The position numbers and the translations under genes are program-made. DNA of 64,000 bases from Reticulascus tulasneorum (Eukaryota; Ascomycota; Sordariomycetes; Glomerellales; Reticulascaceae). Positions within the stretch are counted from its first letter, which is position 1. Each line of letters opens with the position of its first letter. Location: contig LSAX01000007.1 of NCBI GenBank assembly GCA_001557505.1, forward strand, positions 2,480,001 through 2,544,000, given 5' to 3'. Positions 36,080 through 48,013 of this stretch are shown here, piece after piece. Under the pieces are notes generated by a model. The model ran no database searches. It was given only the letters and a program-made list of their open reading frames with translations, and was not told where the DNA came from.

Positions 36080-37853
36080 TCACTTCCTGACACATAGATC
36101 CGTTCTGATAATCCATTTCTCACCGGTGGTGACTTCGCGACCCTCGTGCTAAATATCATCATGTCAGCTGTACTGTTCACTAAATTTATGTTTCCATACA
36201 GATAAAGGTACTATGGGAAGAATAGTAGAGGCTCCAAGAGAATAGAGGCCAGTCCACTTGTACAGGTTACTTACAAGCATGCAGTCCTCTCCATGCTTGT
36301 GAAGCAGCAACATTCCCGTCTCCGGCGCCACCGCGATCTCTTCTTTCGCGGACCTCCTATCACGGGGGTAGAACACAGTCTCGCCCCCCAGGCAGCCCTC
36401 GGCGGAGCTGGTCAGATAGAGGAGCAGTGTCCATGTCGTCTTGCACGGTGTGAGTTCGGTGGCGTCGGTATCGGATGGGACGGAGACGGTGTTTGAGTCG
36501 TCATCTGTTGAGTGGAGCTGCGTTAGCTTGCGTTCGGCCGGGTAGTAAGCACATTGCAGGACGGCTGGAATATTGAGGTTTAATGTTAAGATTATCTGGG
36601 CGAACTGCGCTGGATATCGGACATCGAATCAATATAAATGTGTTGAGGTTGGGAAACGGACGGGGGGCCAAGTCGCAGATGACAAGTCATTTTCAGAATC
36701 CCAGCATCGGCAGTTCTCGTTTTGAAGCAGGCAGCAAAAGCAGCCCCCACATCGCGCACATGAAATCCCTCGGACATTTCACAGATCTTCAGGCAGGTAC
36801 CCTGCCAGATGTTTAGGCGCTCTGTGTACCTGGACGCCAGACCCCCAGGCGGCTGTGAAGCTGCTTTGCCCCGCAACATCATATGCCAACACACCTTGCC
36901 GCAAATGACTATCGTGAGAGTGTATGGCCAGTTCATCACTTGCATGAAAAGCTATCTCTCATGTCCCAAAACTCGTCGAGGCTAGTACTCCACAACAGAT
37001 GAAGCTTGCGAGACCCGGATCGGCAGGTTCTCGTCCCCGACGGGTTGGGTGGTTGTGCTGTAGCTAGGAGCTAGATGAGAAACTCAATGAAGGCGACAGG
37101 GTGGTTGATTGGTGCCCCTCTGGGCTCACGTGAAGCTAGTGATGCCACCCTCTTTCAGGGGCAAGACTACACGGAGATATGTAGGCTGTGCGTCTGAGGG
37201 GAATCATGGCAATGGTAATCTGTACTCACAATGGGCATCAAAGTACTGGTTCTTGGAGTACCGATACACTCGAATGTTGGAATTCAAGCCAACGACCTCA
37301 CCGCCCCTATGGTTATGTCAGAATGATGCCCATGTAGATCATCAAACAATCAGCAACAGCCACAGTTATGGCTTTGCTTCAACGATATTCGTAGTGCTCG
37401 TTCGGCACTCGGCCTTGCGGGCGCGGGGCGTGGCAGAAGGAGCTAAGAAAGGATGCGGACGACTCACCACAATTCCTTGCTTTCGTCTTGTTCCAGTGCC
37501 TCGCGCAGGCCAGTCTCGAGCCAGAGTCGACGGGCGAAACCGGCATCCTCCACTTGAAACCGGTCATTCACCCGCACAGCCTCGCCTCTCTTTGGGCGTC
37601 CTGGGGTGGTGAGCAGCGGCAATCCCTTTAAGAACGTGACATAGGAGCTGCAGAGAGACTTTGGCCAGAAATGGCGGATCAGCACAACTTTGTCAGGGCA
37701 GACCTCCATGGGCTCGAGGACCAAATCAGTGACGGGCAGCCCGGGTTTGAAGACAGGCCAAGATGGAGCTGCAGCCGGCGCTTGCGCTGGGACCACTGTC
37801 CTTTGGCCCTTAGATTTAACCACACTCCCCGTCGAGCCTCGCGGCTTGGGCAT
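36080..37853 (-). CDS. 2-oxoglutarate/Fe(II) dioxygenase, prolyl-hydroxylase-like
   Basis: Four exons on the minus strand, 37468-37853, 37230-37306, 36275-36504 and 36080-36148, giving 253 residues. The iron ligands are in place: H154-x-D156 in AHYDDSN and H232 in LHEG. The 2-oxoglutarate anchor is likely R246 or K242 in GEKWIIRTDL. The sheet strands NIRVYRYSKNQYFDAHY and TTWTLLLYLT with GGETVFYP are typical of the prolyl 4-hydroxylase family. The substrate cannot be read from the sequence; fungal homologues are annotated only as oxidoreductases. The intron between H154 and D156 (36505-37229) is 725 bases, far longer than any other here. It has normal GTGAGT and GCTAAC..CAACAG signals, so it probably splices, but may have grown by an insertion. 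Confidence 0.8.
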
Positions 37854-40800
37854 GGTGGGCCGAGGCTGGTTGGTGGCAGAGGGCCGGATGGTGTGATCGG
37901 ATGAGAAGTGATTATGTAACAGGCGAGATCGAAGTTGCGGAGACTCGCGTGAGTTTCACGTTGGACAAGCCTGCTCGTTGGGACAGACGGAAGCGTCTCG
38001 GTAGATCCTCAACTGTCACAGAACCTGCTGGGAGGTGGAAAGGTAAGCTAGGGAGGTGGTCTTGAGGCTTTTTGGCTGACGCACGCCTTAAGATTGCTGT
38101 GTAAATCGCTGGTATTTTTATGAGCTGGTCTGCTAGCCAGTTCTCCCGTCGAGTTATCAGCCAATTATCATCGGTATCCGTGCCTGATGGTAGATATCAT
38201 GCAATATTGCACTGATAGTCCAGTAAAGCGCGGGCCGCCACTCGGCTTGATACGAACCTAGATACGGGTTAGGATTTTTTGAGTTCGACGGCGTGGGCGC
38301 TAAGCATGCAACATCGACCTAGCTCCTGAGTATGAACTGTAAATGCGTCGTATGCAGTCAAAACCCCGACGGTGGTGTCAATGTCAGGCTGAGGGACGGT
38401 TGGGTGGTTTGTGCAAGGTGACGACCCCGCAGAACCCACCATATACGTACTGCATAATGTGATAGGGATTACATGTCTGTACAGTAGCATCCGTGATAAG
38501 CGAAAGACCGGGGGCCTCCGCAAGCCGCGCCTTTTCCTGTGCGCTAGTTAACTCCCAGCGAACTGTTAGTGCCGTGATATCTTGGACTGCATGATGATTA
38601 TGTTACAGATTGAGTCCGAAGCACTTCCATGGGTGCGTGGCCTCGCTACCCATTTCTTGGTACTTTATATAGAACTCCCATCGTGCAAATCACGCGGGTA
38701 CGATGGATGCATACCCGTGTCAACTAGCATGGGAGGCGCGCACTCTTCTGCCGCTACACTTGGCAGTGCGCACGACAGCTGGATGTACATATGTTGTCAT
38801 TGCCTACGATCTGTCATAGCCAATTGAGAGCGCTGGCTTTCCGATGCTAGCCACTGGGCTGTGAAGATCGGTTACTTCGTACCACAAATAATCGTCCGGT
38901 GCGGCCGCCTGGGACCTGCAACCAAGATAGAGCCAACACTTCGGGTCGCCCTTGGCAAGCTAGACCAAACCGAGGGAAAGGTTAAGCTGAGTATTAGATG
39001 ACTGCAGCCCACTGCCGTTGGTTTGGAATCGTATCATAAAGCCAAGCCTGGATCGGAGCGCCGCCTCTGCTACTCGGCGTCCGCACGGCCCCGCTTCTTG
39101 ATAGGAAATCTCGATCTCGATGCTCGCCACGATGTGAGATCACTAATATCGGCGGAGATGCAGCTTCGATCATACAACCCTCAGATGTGTGCACCCTCAA
39201 TTCGTAAATCCTCCAGTGGCATGTGTTTGTCGCTATCGCACCGTGGCACATGAAGGGCGAGCATGGCCAGATATTCATCACTGCCTGCCTTGGAAAATAT
39301 CATCCAAATGACACGTCATATCTTTGATAATCTAGCAGCCGCAAGACAGTGGGAGGTCGACCCTGTGGCGACCCGCTAATGCAAATACAATCACAACTTG
39401 AGACGGAACCTTATGTCAAATATGCGTAGTCCGAATCAGCGTCCGCCCTCCGTTTAGCCACAATTCGGAGAAAGTAAATATCTCCGGACAGAATAGGAGG
39501 ATACTGAGTCCCAACTGCCCTCATCTACCGGCCTTCCATCCCACGACGCCTATGATCCCAGGAAATGCTTCGAGAGATCTGCGTGCGTCGCATGGATTTG
39601 CCTCTCACCCGCACTGGTCGCGACATGCGGTCCGCTAATGATTCGGTGCCAAATCAAAAGGCACTCAGGTCCTTCATCATTATGGTGCACAGCGCCAGAT
39701 TGCATCCTATCGTAATGGAGTGCGGCAGAAACCTTGATTCCGCGCTCATTGGCAATCTCACTTGACTTGTCTTGAAAATGGCCTCAAATGGGTTGGATTT
39801 GTTAGATCAACTTCCCGACGGTGTCTTTGATAATAGTAATATTAAGCGCTGCTGAATGCCCAAGATATGGTCGACTACTTCCAGCTTCTTCCGTTGTGTA
39901 AGATCACTGACACATCCGTTCAAGTCATGTGCTTCCTGCCCTCTTCCTTAACCTATCGGATATGGACTTCAGCTTCTCATGTTGGAGGCGGCGCTTAAAC
40001 CACAGCTGACAGTTGCCCTGCCGGAAACTTCCATATTCTGCATTGTCTCAGGCGGGTAGGTATAAGCTGTGCTGCAGGGGATAGTAACAAACTCTTGGGA
40101 CAGCTCACAAACCCCAGTCTCGTCGAAAAGACCGCCGATTCGAAGATGCCTGACGATGTCATCCAACACTCGTCGGACCTTCGACGGGTATAATATTCAG
40201 TCAGTTGAAGAAAGCACTGCCGTTAGGGCGAATAGACTCGTACTTTTTCGAATTACTAAGTCCGAGGACCATTTATCACCGGCCAGACGCGACAGACAAG
40301 GTTTATGCATCGATGATCATATTGACGTCTCGTTGACCTTTGTGTTTCTTTGATAGGCTCCGGCTTGTTGGACGGAAACTCTGACCGATAGGCTACTCAG
40401 CCTGCAGGGTTTAGACGGGTCTAGAATTCATGGCTAGGGGAACATGGATGAGCTTCCGTCGAATTTGACGAGCCCAAAATGAGGACTTGCAAGGAACATG
40501 GGGAGAAAACATCTTGTGCTTCATCAGCATTCCTACTGTGGTGCCCAAAGGTCCAAAACCAGCCAGTTCAGAATGCTCCCCATGATTGGCGTGTGGCTCT
40601 CTGAGCCTGAATGCCGACAGGGCTACATTGGGCGCTAGTTCTCCCCTCTTAACCAAGCCGCGCTGTAGCGTACTTGGTCTTGGCTTGGTTGGTCGTTGAG
40701 GGCTGCATGCTAATTTCTCCTGCGGACCGGATGGTGTGAACTGGGCTGGGTCGGTGCACGGACGGGGCTGGGAATTTAAATATGGAGATGGAATATGCTT

Positions 40801-41032
40801 ATCTCACGCTTCCTGGTTATTGCATATCATGCAAGCTTGCCGTTGACGACACCTCAACCTGAGAAAACCTACTTCGACTTTCGCCAGCGGGCCAGGTTCT
40901 TCAATATATTCAACTAAGTCGGCAAAGGCTGTACTGAGACGGTAGGATCTTCCGAGAAGCCCCCCGAACCCCCCAAGACTAATATTTTGCCAATTGCAGG
41001 CTTCAATGCTTGCCCAAGCTACCCCCACGATC
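37854..41032. other. Gene-poor stretch, 3.2 kb
   Basis: No supported gene on either strand. Open frames are short and mutually overlapping. I found no terminal repeats or transposase-like segments. The first part should contain the promoter of the dioxygenase (-), the last few hundred bases that of AIM11 (+). Confidence 0.5.
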
Positions 41033-41566
41033 ATGGCGAGTCAATCTGGGTTGCCAAGCCCCACAAGTTCTCGACCGTCCCAACCTCAGTCCGATGTCAG
41101 CTCCTCAATTTTCTCTCCGAGGTCAGTAAAGCAGCTGGGGCTATTTTTCGCTGGCGCGGGATTCATGCTCGTCTCGACGCTGGTCACAAAACGTGCAGTA
41201 GCTCGAAAACAGGTTGCTGCCTTTCCAAAGTTTTACCAACCAAGTCACCGATCACCGGCAGCAGCTAAGGAAGGGAACCCTGAGGGGTCTTTGATAGCAG
41301 TAGAGGCGCTCGGCCTCGCCACTCTCAACGTCATGAGCTTTGGTGTCATGATGACCGGTGGCGCCGCCTGGGCTTTCGATATATCGACGTTGGATGATTT
41401 GAAAGCAAAGGCACAGAAGACTCTACACGGGGAGGGTGGCAAGGACAATGAGGAAGCAGAGCGAGAATTCGAGGAGTGGGCGGCAAGGGTTCTCACGAAG
41501 CTGGGTAAAGAAGGGTATGACGACAAGACAGGGGATGAGGCAAAGTCGAAGAAGAAAGATAACTAA
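41033..41566 (+). CDS. AIM11: Altered inheritance of mitochondria protein 11 (Aim11)
   Basis: Single exon, 177 residues. Two hydrophobic segments define the family: QLGLFFAGAGFMLVSTLVTKRAV at about 38-60 and ATLNVMSFGVMMTGGAAWAFDIS at about 100-125. The stretch KRAVARKQVAAFPKFYQPS between them is also typical. The C-terminus is charged and Lys-rich. Aim11 is a small mitochondrial membrane protein whose loss in yeast disturbs mitochondrial inheritance; its biochemical role is unknown. An in-frame ATG at 41006 is also possible; 41033 is preferred for A at -3 and G at +4. A TTGCAG just upstream could be a 5'-leader intron acceptor. Confidence 0.85.
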   Translation: MASQSGLPSPTSSRPSQPQSDVSSSIFSPRSVKQLGLFFAGAGFMLVSTLVTKRAVARKQVAAFPKFYQPSHRSPAAAKEGNPEGSLIAVEALGLATLNVMSFGVMMTGGAAWAFDISTLDDLKAKAQKTLHGEGGKDNEEAEREFEEWAARVLTKLGKEGYDDKTGDEAKSKKKDN

Positions 41567-42812
41567 AACCAGGAGCGCGAGGGCGTAAATATATCCAACC
41601 AACATGGACTATCCTTGGATTACCCTTGGACCATCCTTGGACGTACTTCAGAGGAAACAACGCTGGGGTTGTATTTGTACGGAAAATGCATGTGTGCGGA
41701 CTTGAAGCGAGTCCGATGCCTCTTAGACACGGTATCTCCCGGACCGGTTCGCGGAGACGCCATAGAATCCTAGGTCACTTAGATGCATACAGGAGATTCT
41801 CCTCTTCTGCGCATACCGCCCGTCCGTGGCTTAAATACCAGTGGTTCAGCCTATGTAATGGTTCCAAGCAAGAGGTTCATCCCTGCGAACACCACCCCTT
41901 TTTTCCCCCTCCCCTGCTTGCCGCTGCCTGTGGTTGGTCTGGCCAGAAACCATGTCATTTTTGAGACTAAACTGACTCGGCCTGCAGAATTCAGGCTCCC
42001 CTCCATCCCGAACGCATACTTACGCAAGGAAAAAGCAAGCATGGGTACACCAGGGGGCACGCAGCGTCGGGGATAAAGCTGAGCTCGCGATCATCGGATA
42101 CCTAGTGAGATGTGTATCCCCACACTAACCCACCCCATTGGACTAGTAATCAATACGCCATCATTTTCTTTCGACTCCTGACTATTATTCTCTGTCTTAG
42201 CTTGCAGCCTCGCATCGCACAACGACCTTTTGTGGCCTTGGGGCGGCGTCAGGTGCAAAGCCACCATCGCCCGTGGCGAAAGTAGTTCTCTTCTCGCGCC
42301 CGTTGCGTGTGACACTTGGACAACCTTGACAGCGGGCACGCAACGGAGTAGCTTCTGGGGAAGTTGTGCTACGGGGTACAAAAGTCCCAGAAGATTATTG
42401 GCCTGGAGGCTGGGTTCGTTTCGCCTCACTCCTAGTTTGGTGACAACAATCGCCATGTAGCGCCGATTCGAATGAGGTTGGGCAGCCGGGCGAACGACGC
42501 CTTTTATCAGCTCCATTCGGATCAGGAACTGCTAGCCTAAATTTTGCGGGGAGAATATGTGGAGGATCATCGTTCTTGGGGCTCTATTTAGATGCGGCCA
42601 TCCTCCCTCCTGGGTAGATGAAGATCCAATTCTTCCGACCCATCCCATCCTCCTCTCGCCCCATCTATTGACTGCACTACTCAATAACAATCTTCACTCG
42701 CTTGCTTGTTATTTGTTATTCGCAGACACCGGTGCACTACCCGAGATTTCCCTTGATCGGCCAAAACCTTGCCTTGACAAACCTTACTATAGCCGCTCTG
42801 AACCTGACGACG
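41567..42812. other. Intergenic
   Basis: AIM11 3' region and the upstream region of the next gene. No supported gene. Three 11-base units at 41606-41638 are listed separately. Confidence 0.5.
41606..41638. repeat. Three 11-bp tandem units after AIM11
   Basis: GGACTATCCTT, GGATTACCCTT and GGACCATCCTT follow one another without gaps, and a fourth begins (GGAC). The units differ only by C/T changes. They lie about 40 bases after the AIM11 stop codon, in the likely 3' untranslated region. Confidence 0.85.
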
Positions 42813-45723
42813 ATGGGCAAGCCTACCATGGACCAGGAGTCTGTACCTTCAGCCGTGCTGGCATGGCTTTGCTACTATCTCGGTGCTGCCCATGGAGTTC
42901 TTGTCCAGGATGGCATATCACTCAACTCACTGCTGTATGAACGGGAAGACAGAGTCGTCATAAGCGACGATGGCGCAACTGACGGTCCGGTTCCCGACTC
43001 GATCTACGTCACCAATCTTCGGACCAACCAGTACATGGCTGTCCCTCTCCGAGCCGTTTGCTGGGTCCCGATGTACAGGGAAGAACGGCCTGGATGCATG
43101 TATGTCTTCACGGTATTTGGCCCGAGATATGACATCCGAAATATCCAACGTCGTGAACAGACAGCCCCATGCATGGCTCGAAGCGCCATCGTGACTTCAT
43201 TCGGCTCCAGTGGCTTCATAAAAGTCGTGCCTGTTCAGGAAGATCAACTAGAGACGTGGATTCCAGCCATAAAGCCACAGGAGAGGCAATCGATATTTCT
43301 GTCTCAGTGGAACCTCCTATCGACACACCCCCTGACGCAGCATCCGGTCATCAGTCCCGAGAGCCTTTTAACGTTCGGCACGAAAGACCTCCCACCTGCA
43401 GCCGAAGTCGCGCTACAAAGTGAGTGCCCTACCACTGGGCCGGTAAGACATGAGCCTGGTGTCGGCGTTTATGCAGGCCCTTCGGAAGTAGAATCCAGTA
43501 TTATTCAAGATGGAGGCAGCCTATATGAATGTGGAAAGATCAACGAGGTAAGTTGCAATGCTCAATGTCACAATTGTAACCTGGGACTGTGCCTAGCGTA
43601 TCTTCACGGAGCCCTGCGCACTTTGGATTATAACTCTGGCTCCATAACCAAAATTTCCAGGCACAGCCGCCTGATCACAGTGCCGAACAGCAATCTCTTC
43701 TGCAATAAGAGTTTCCAGTGTTATACACAATGCTGATTTCTTCCAGGTAAACCCATATCCTTGCAAATACGTCGGGATGGCGACCTCGGATCAAAGCCCA
43801 CATCCGGTAGAATTTGGTAGCCTACATGCTCTTCCTCAGTCTCAAGACACACAAAGTTTCTCCAAGCTCGGCCAGAACAACATTCCCTATAGCTCCGATT
43901 GTTCTGTGACTATACCGAAGAGCACTGGCCACGATGTTCCCATGAATGGGCTCGGTATATTCCACGGGAGTCAGTTTCGCGACATTGACATGGACACAAA
44001 TCTTGAAATCAACTACACGTTCACAGCGGAAGGTGCCCGTGGATCTGGAGACCCTAACTTGATAGACGATGCAACACCGAATCATCTCCAGTCTATGGAC
44101 GACGGCATTGCGAATTCATCCGAACCAGTACACGGGCGCTCCAGAGCGTTCCGGCTTGAGCAATTGCGCGATAGCTTAGCTCGAAGCTCGTTTCCGATGC
44201 ACAGGGCTCCGATGGAAAGGTCTCCCCTACGTGATTCATGCTATCGAGAAACTGAGCTTGCGCAGCGGCCCCATGTCCCTCAACAACAGCACGACACGTC
44301 TCATCCAGACCCTCATTCCCAAAGTCGTGCCTCCACAGACCCAGAGTATCGCTCGTGCATCATGCAGCGAGAGTCAGACGTCTTAGAGCACCGTGCTCCA
44401 TCAGTCGGCACACCCGTTGCCTTTCGCCGCGCGCAGCCACAAGCAAGTCGAGCAATACCGGGACCCTTGACAGAGCAAGAAATGCAATACTGGTATGGAG
44501 CACTCCCGGAACCACTCAGATCATCACTCGGACGCGCGCAGAGGTTTCTACTGTTCGCAAACTCAACTACTCGTAGCACGGCTCCTGAAGTACCAGAGCC
44601 ACATTCCTTGTGGCTGTTACGAGTGAGACTCTGGGAGTTCGGAACCGGGTTGGATACATTGTTGCGAGGTTTGTTGGCGGGAGATATCCTCGCTGGCGAC
44701 GCCCGAAGGTCCCTGCGTGCCTTGCTGTGGCAAATGGCGCCTCATGCACAGGCTTTTTGGCAGCAGTACCAGGACTACCTCCAACTACAACCACAATTAT
44801 CAATGTTAACGCAACCTGGCTCTCAGTCCGAGTTTCCTCCACACCGTTGGGCTCATGGGCAGACAACTCCACCTCCCGAACCTTCAGATACACTGCCCGG
44901 GACCACTGCGAATGACACGATGCTAAACCAACTGGGAGCGGGACCGAGCCTTGCGCAAGATCATGATCCTGACTCTCCCGAATCTGAGTATAATTTTAGT
45001 GCAACTTGTCCCGTTCCATCTGGTAGCCATTTGCCAATCACAGGATATCCCCCAAATCTCCCAAGTGTACCTGAAACGGATGGTATGTTGCAGCCCCATG
45101 GCAGCGAGATGTTACTCTCTCCTATCCAAGAATTCCCCACAGCACTTCAGCCTCGTCCCGCTGGAAGTTACGCGACCCGCTCCGCCTACGATGCCCCGCC
45201 GTCTACTCCGCAGTCCTCTTCTGGTGTATTAGAGCAGACTGCCGCGGAATCTGCTAGCGCTCAGCCCCATTGGCCGTCAGAAGGCGGGCAAGCTTCTAGC
45301 CATTCATCGCCAATATACGAGGTTGAAATGGATACTAGCGATGACTTACATTGCCAGGCCCCCGTACCCGAAGCCGTAATATCTTTTCACGGTGCCCCTA
45401 GAGCACCCCGAGCAATGATTCGACAGCCTCAACCACATTGTTTGGGTGGTCCAACTTCAGCATCACAGACAATAGACATGCCGCCAACTTCAATGACCAT
45501 TCCAACAGCACCACGAGCATATTACACCCAACAATTAGCTGGGCTAGGGGCCAGACTTTGCGTTGATAGCGCCCATGCGTCTACATCTGATCATACACAA
45601 CGTTATGGATTTTCATCATCAGCAAGGCAGCTAGGTCTCAGCAATCGATCAGATCGCACACAACCATATTCTCAACAAGCATTACGAAGAAGAAGACAGA
45701 ATGAGAACAGGGAAGGCTATTAA
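42813..45723 (+). CDS. Protein of unknown function with long disordered tail
   Basis: Two exons, 42813-43547 and 43747-45723, joined in frame across a 199-base intron (GTAAGT..TTCCAG); 903 residues. I do not recognise a family. The first 250 residues look folded: hydrophobic strands such as DSIYVTNLRTNQYMAVPLRAVCWVPM and YVFTVFGPRYD alternate with charged turns. Most of the rest is rich in Ser, Pro, Gln and His and probably disordered. A helical island lies at about 475-590, with WYGALPEPLRSSLGRAQRFL and LWLLRVRLWEFGTGLDTLLR. There is no signal peptide or clear membrane segment. Separate genes for the two open frames are possible, but the intron joins them exactly and the second frame's own ATG (43777) has no promoter-like sequence. 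Codon use looks normal. It may be lineage-restricted. Confidence 0.6.
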
Positions 45724-48013
45724 CCACGACATGGCACGTCTTGTTTTCATTCCAAGCAAATACCCATTCTGAGACCCAGATACTTATGATAACGACTTTA
45801 TGATTACTTCCTCTTTCCTTGCAACTAATCCACGCTTGAATGTCAACCGCCATATCGTGGGTGGGTGGGGGGCTTTTAGGCCCGCGGGCGATGTGGTGGG
45901 CAAGCAATGGCAAGTTGGAGGGATATTGATGGACAAAAATGAGTGCTATCACTTTCTTTCTTCCACATTATGGCTGTATAACTATTTTATTTTGCCCCCT
46001 CTGGTTCCCCTGAATTTGTTATCCAGTTGGAATTTATGGGCGGCGGTTCCGATTACACGGCGGCACACTGCTTCAAAATTTTCATTCTTCCTCTCGACCT
46101 ACATCACAATCTATTTAGAGCGATTTCTCAGCCTCCAGTCCGAGACTTGGGCCATGTAACACCACCATTTCTAGAAGATTACAAGGCGAGTTCACGTGGG
46201 TGGAGCCGTGCCGGAGGAGGAGTTCACTCATTGATATACGGCCGGTTCTTTGCTTTCATGGGAGGTGCGTTTGTAACGTTTGTCACGAAAAAAAAAGGCC
46301 GCTTGGGCCAGGCGAGGCGCGATTGGAATACTGAACGAGTCTACGGGAATGGAGGAGTGGGATACCAGTTGGGGCGGATTTGTGCACAGATGAGCGGGCA
46401 TACACATGAATGAAAAGGCGCAAGGACGGAATACTCTGGGCAGGGACTTGGGTGGATAATCGGCAGAAGCCTTTTCGTTTAGGGAACGTACAAGCTTGGA
46501 GCTCAGTTATTTGTATTGAAGATTTGAAGGACTTGATAAGGCACAGACATATGGACATGGGGCCTTTTTCTCGATGGGACGGTCGGATGGATCACAGGAC
46601 ACAGGGTTGGGCACGTTAGATTATTTCGATTCTCTGATGGGATGTTTTCCAAGGGGTACTTTGATAAGGCTGTTGATATGTCCGTTGGGATCTTGGATGG
46701 ATGAACCATAAGTAGATGTCCCAGACAGGATTGGGATTGCTTCTTTTCAGATAGCTTCACTTCGTCAGAGTAGATAGCTTGAAAATGAAACAACATGTAT
46801 ATACATCTTGATGTCGTGTCTCCGTGGTGATCTCTACGACTGAGTGTCTAGGATTTAGATTCCATCATGGCACTTCCTGTCTCCTTGTAGCAAGGAGGGA
46901 ACCATGAGCAGTGAAAATAAAACTACTGAAGAGACATCTCGGATCTCCTGTCTCGCTGAGCCACTTGAGGAACGAAAATAATGCTGTTTAAGAGGGCCAC
47001 GAAGATGATGACTAGCAGAGCTAGTAGCCCATTGGGATTCGGATCAAAGACCACCGCCTAGATGCTATATCACGACTTGAGATCACTATTCTTTGTAACG
47101 TAGAAAGAGCAAGCTAGTCTGTGAACCTCCCCAGGCAGACACTCCGAACCATTCTCACCACTGGGTTCATCAGACCGTGCTCACGCCTCTCAAGGACAAA
47201 GGCCGCTAGATATCCACAGCCAAGAAAATCTTCTTCTTCATGGCACTGCATGAAGCAGAGCGCACAATGAAAAACCATGTGGAATATAGTTCAAAAAGCA
47301 AAAATTATAACTGCGATGACCCCGAAGGGTGATCGAAAGAGAGAGACACCGCGATGTGCAATGCAGGCCCCTCTCTTCGCCTGCCCCGTCTTCTTGAGCA
47401 CGGGAAGGCCAATCTAGGTAAGTATGAAGAGAAAAAAGGGAAAAAAGGAGAAGGAATCGAAAGAAGAAGGGAAAAAGGGTTTAATATATACTTTTCTAGG
47501 AGCGAGGCGGGCGGTGTGCGCAATCAGTAAAAAGGTACGTACTCTTTCTATTTCCTACCAGAATACCAGGAGAATGAGAGGGATTAATTAATGGATGGGT
47601 ACGTACCTGGGTACGTATATTTGTGTGGTGAATTCTTAACTATCACGCTACCTGACATTCACTCCTGCTTCAGCAGAAGTGGTGGTGAACTTGCAAGATG
47701 TGGCAGGCCCGAGCGAGCCCCTATTCCCTGGATGCCCCCTGAGTACCTCTTAAGTACTCCTCAATATTTGACAAAATCTTCCTGGGCACGTTCTTCAATA
47801 GTGGGTGTTCTCAAGGCTGGCACAACAGTGCAAACAGATACTCGGCACGATTATCCAGTGCTGTGATATTCTCATACACATGACAACTATAACTGAAAGC
47901 TTGAAGGCGCGTGCTTTGAGGGTGGTTTCCAAGCTACCCCTCGACATCACATCTCCAAGAATGCTCCTCATACGACAGCAGCCTCCAAATAAACGCCGTA
48001 GATGCGCACCAAA
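45724..48013. other. Intergenic between convergent genes
   Basis: No supported gene. A purine tract at 47425-47490 reads on the minus strand as a CT-rich block preceded by TATATATT-like sequence, which resembles fungal promoters, but no coding frame follows on that strand. A non-coding transcript is possible and unproven. Confidence 0.45.

Noticed and set aside
37140..37195. Possible extra exon of the dioxygenase after the short GTGAGT..CTCAG segment
   Set aside because: The 36-base intron is too short and the result breaks the HYDDSN iron site.
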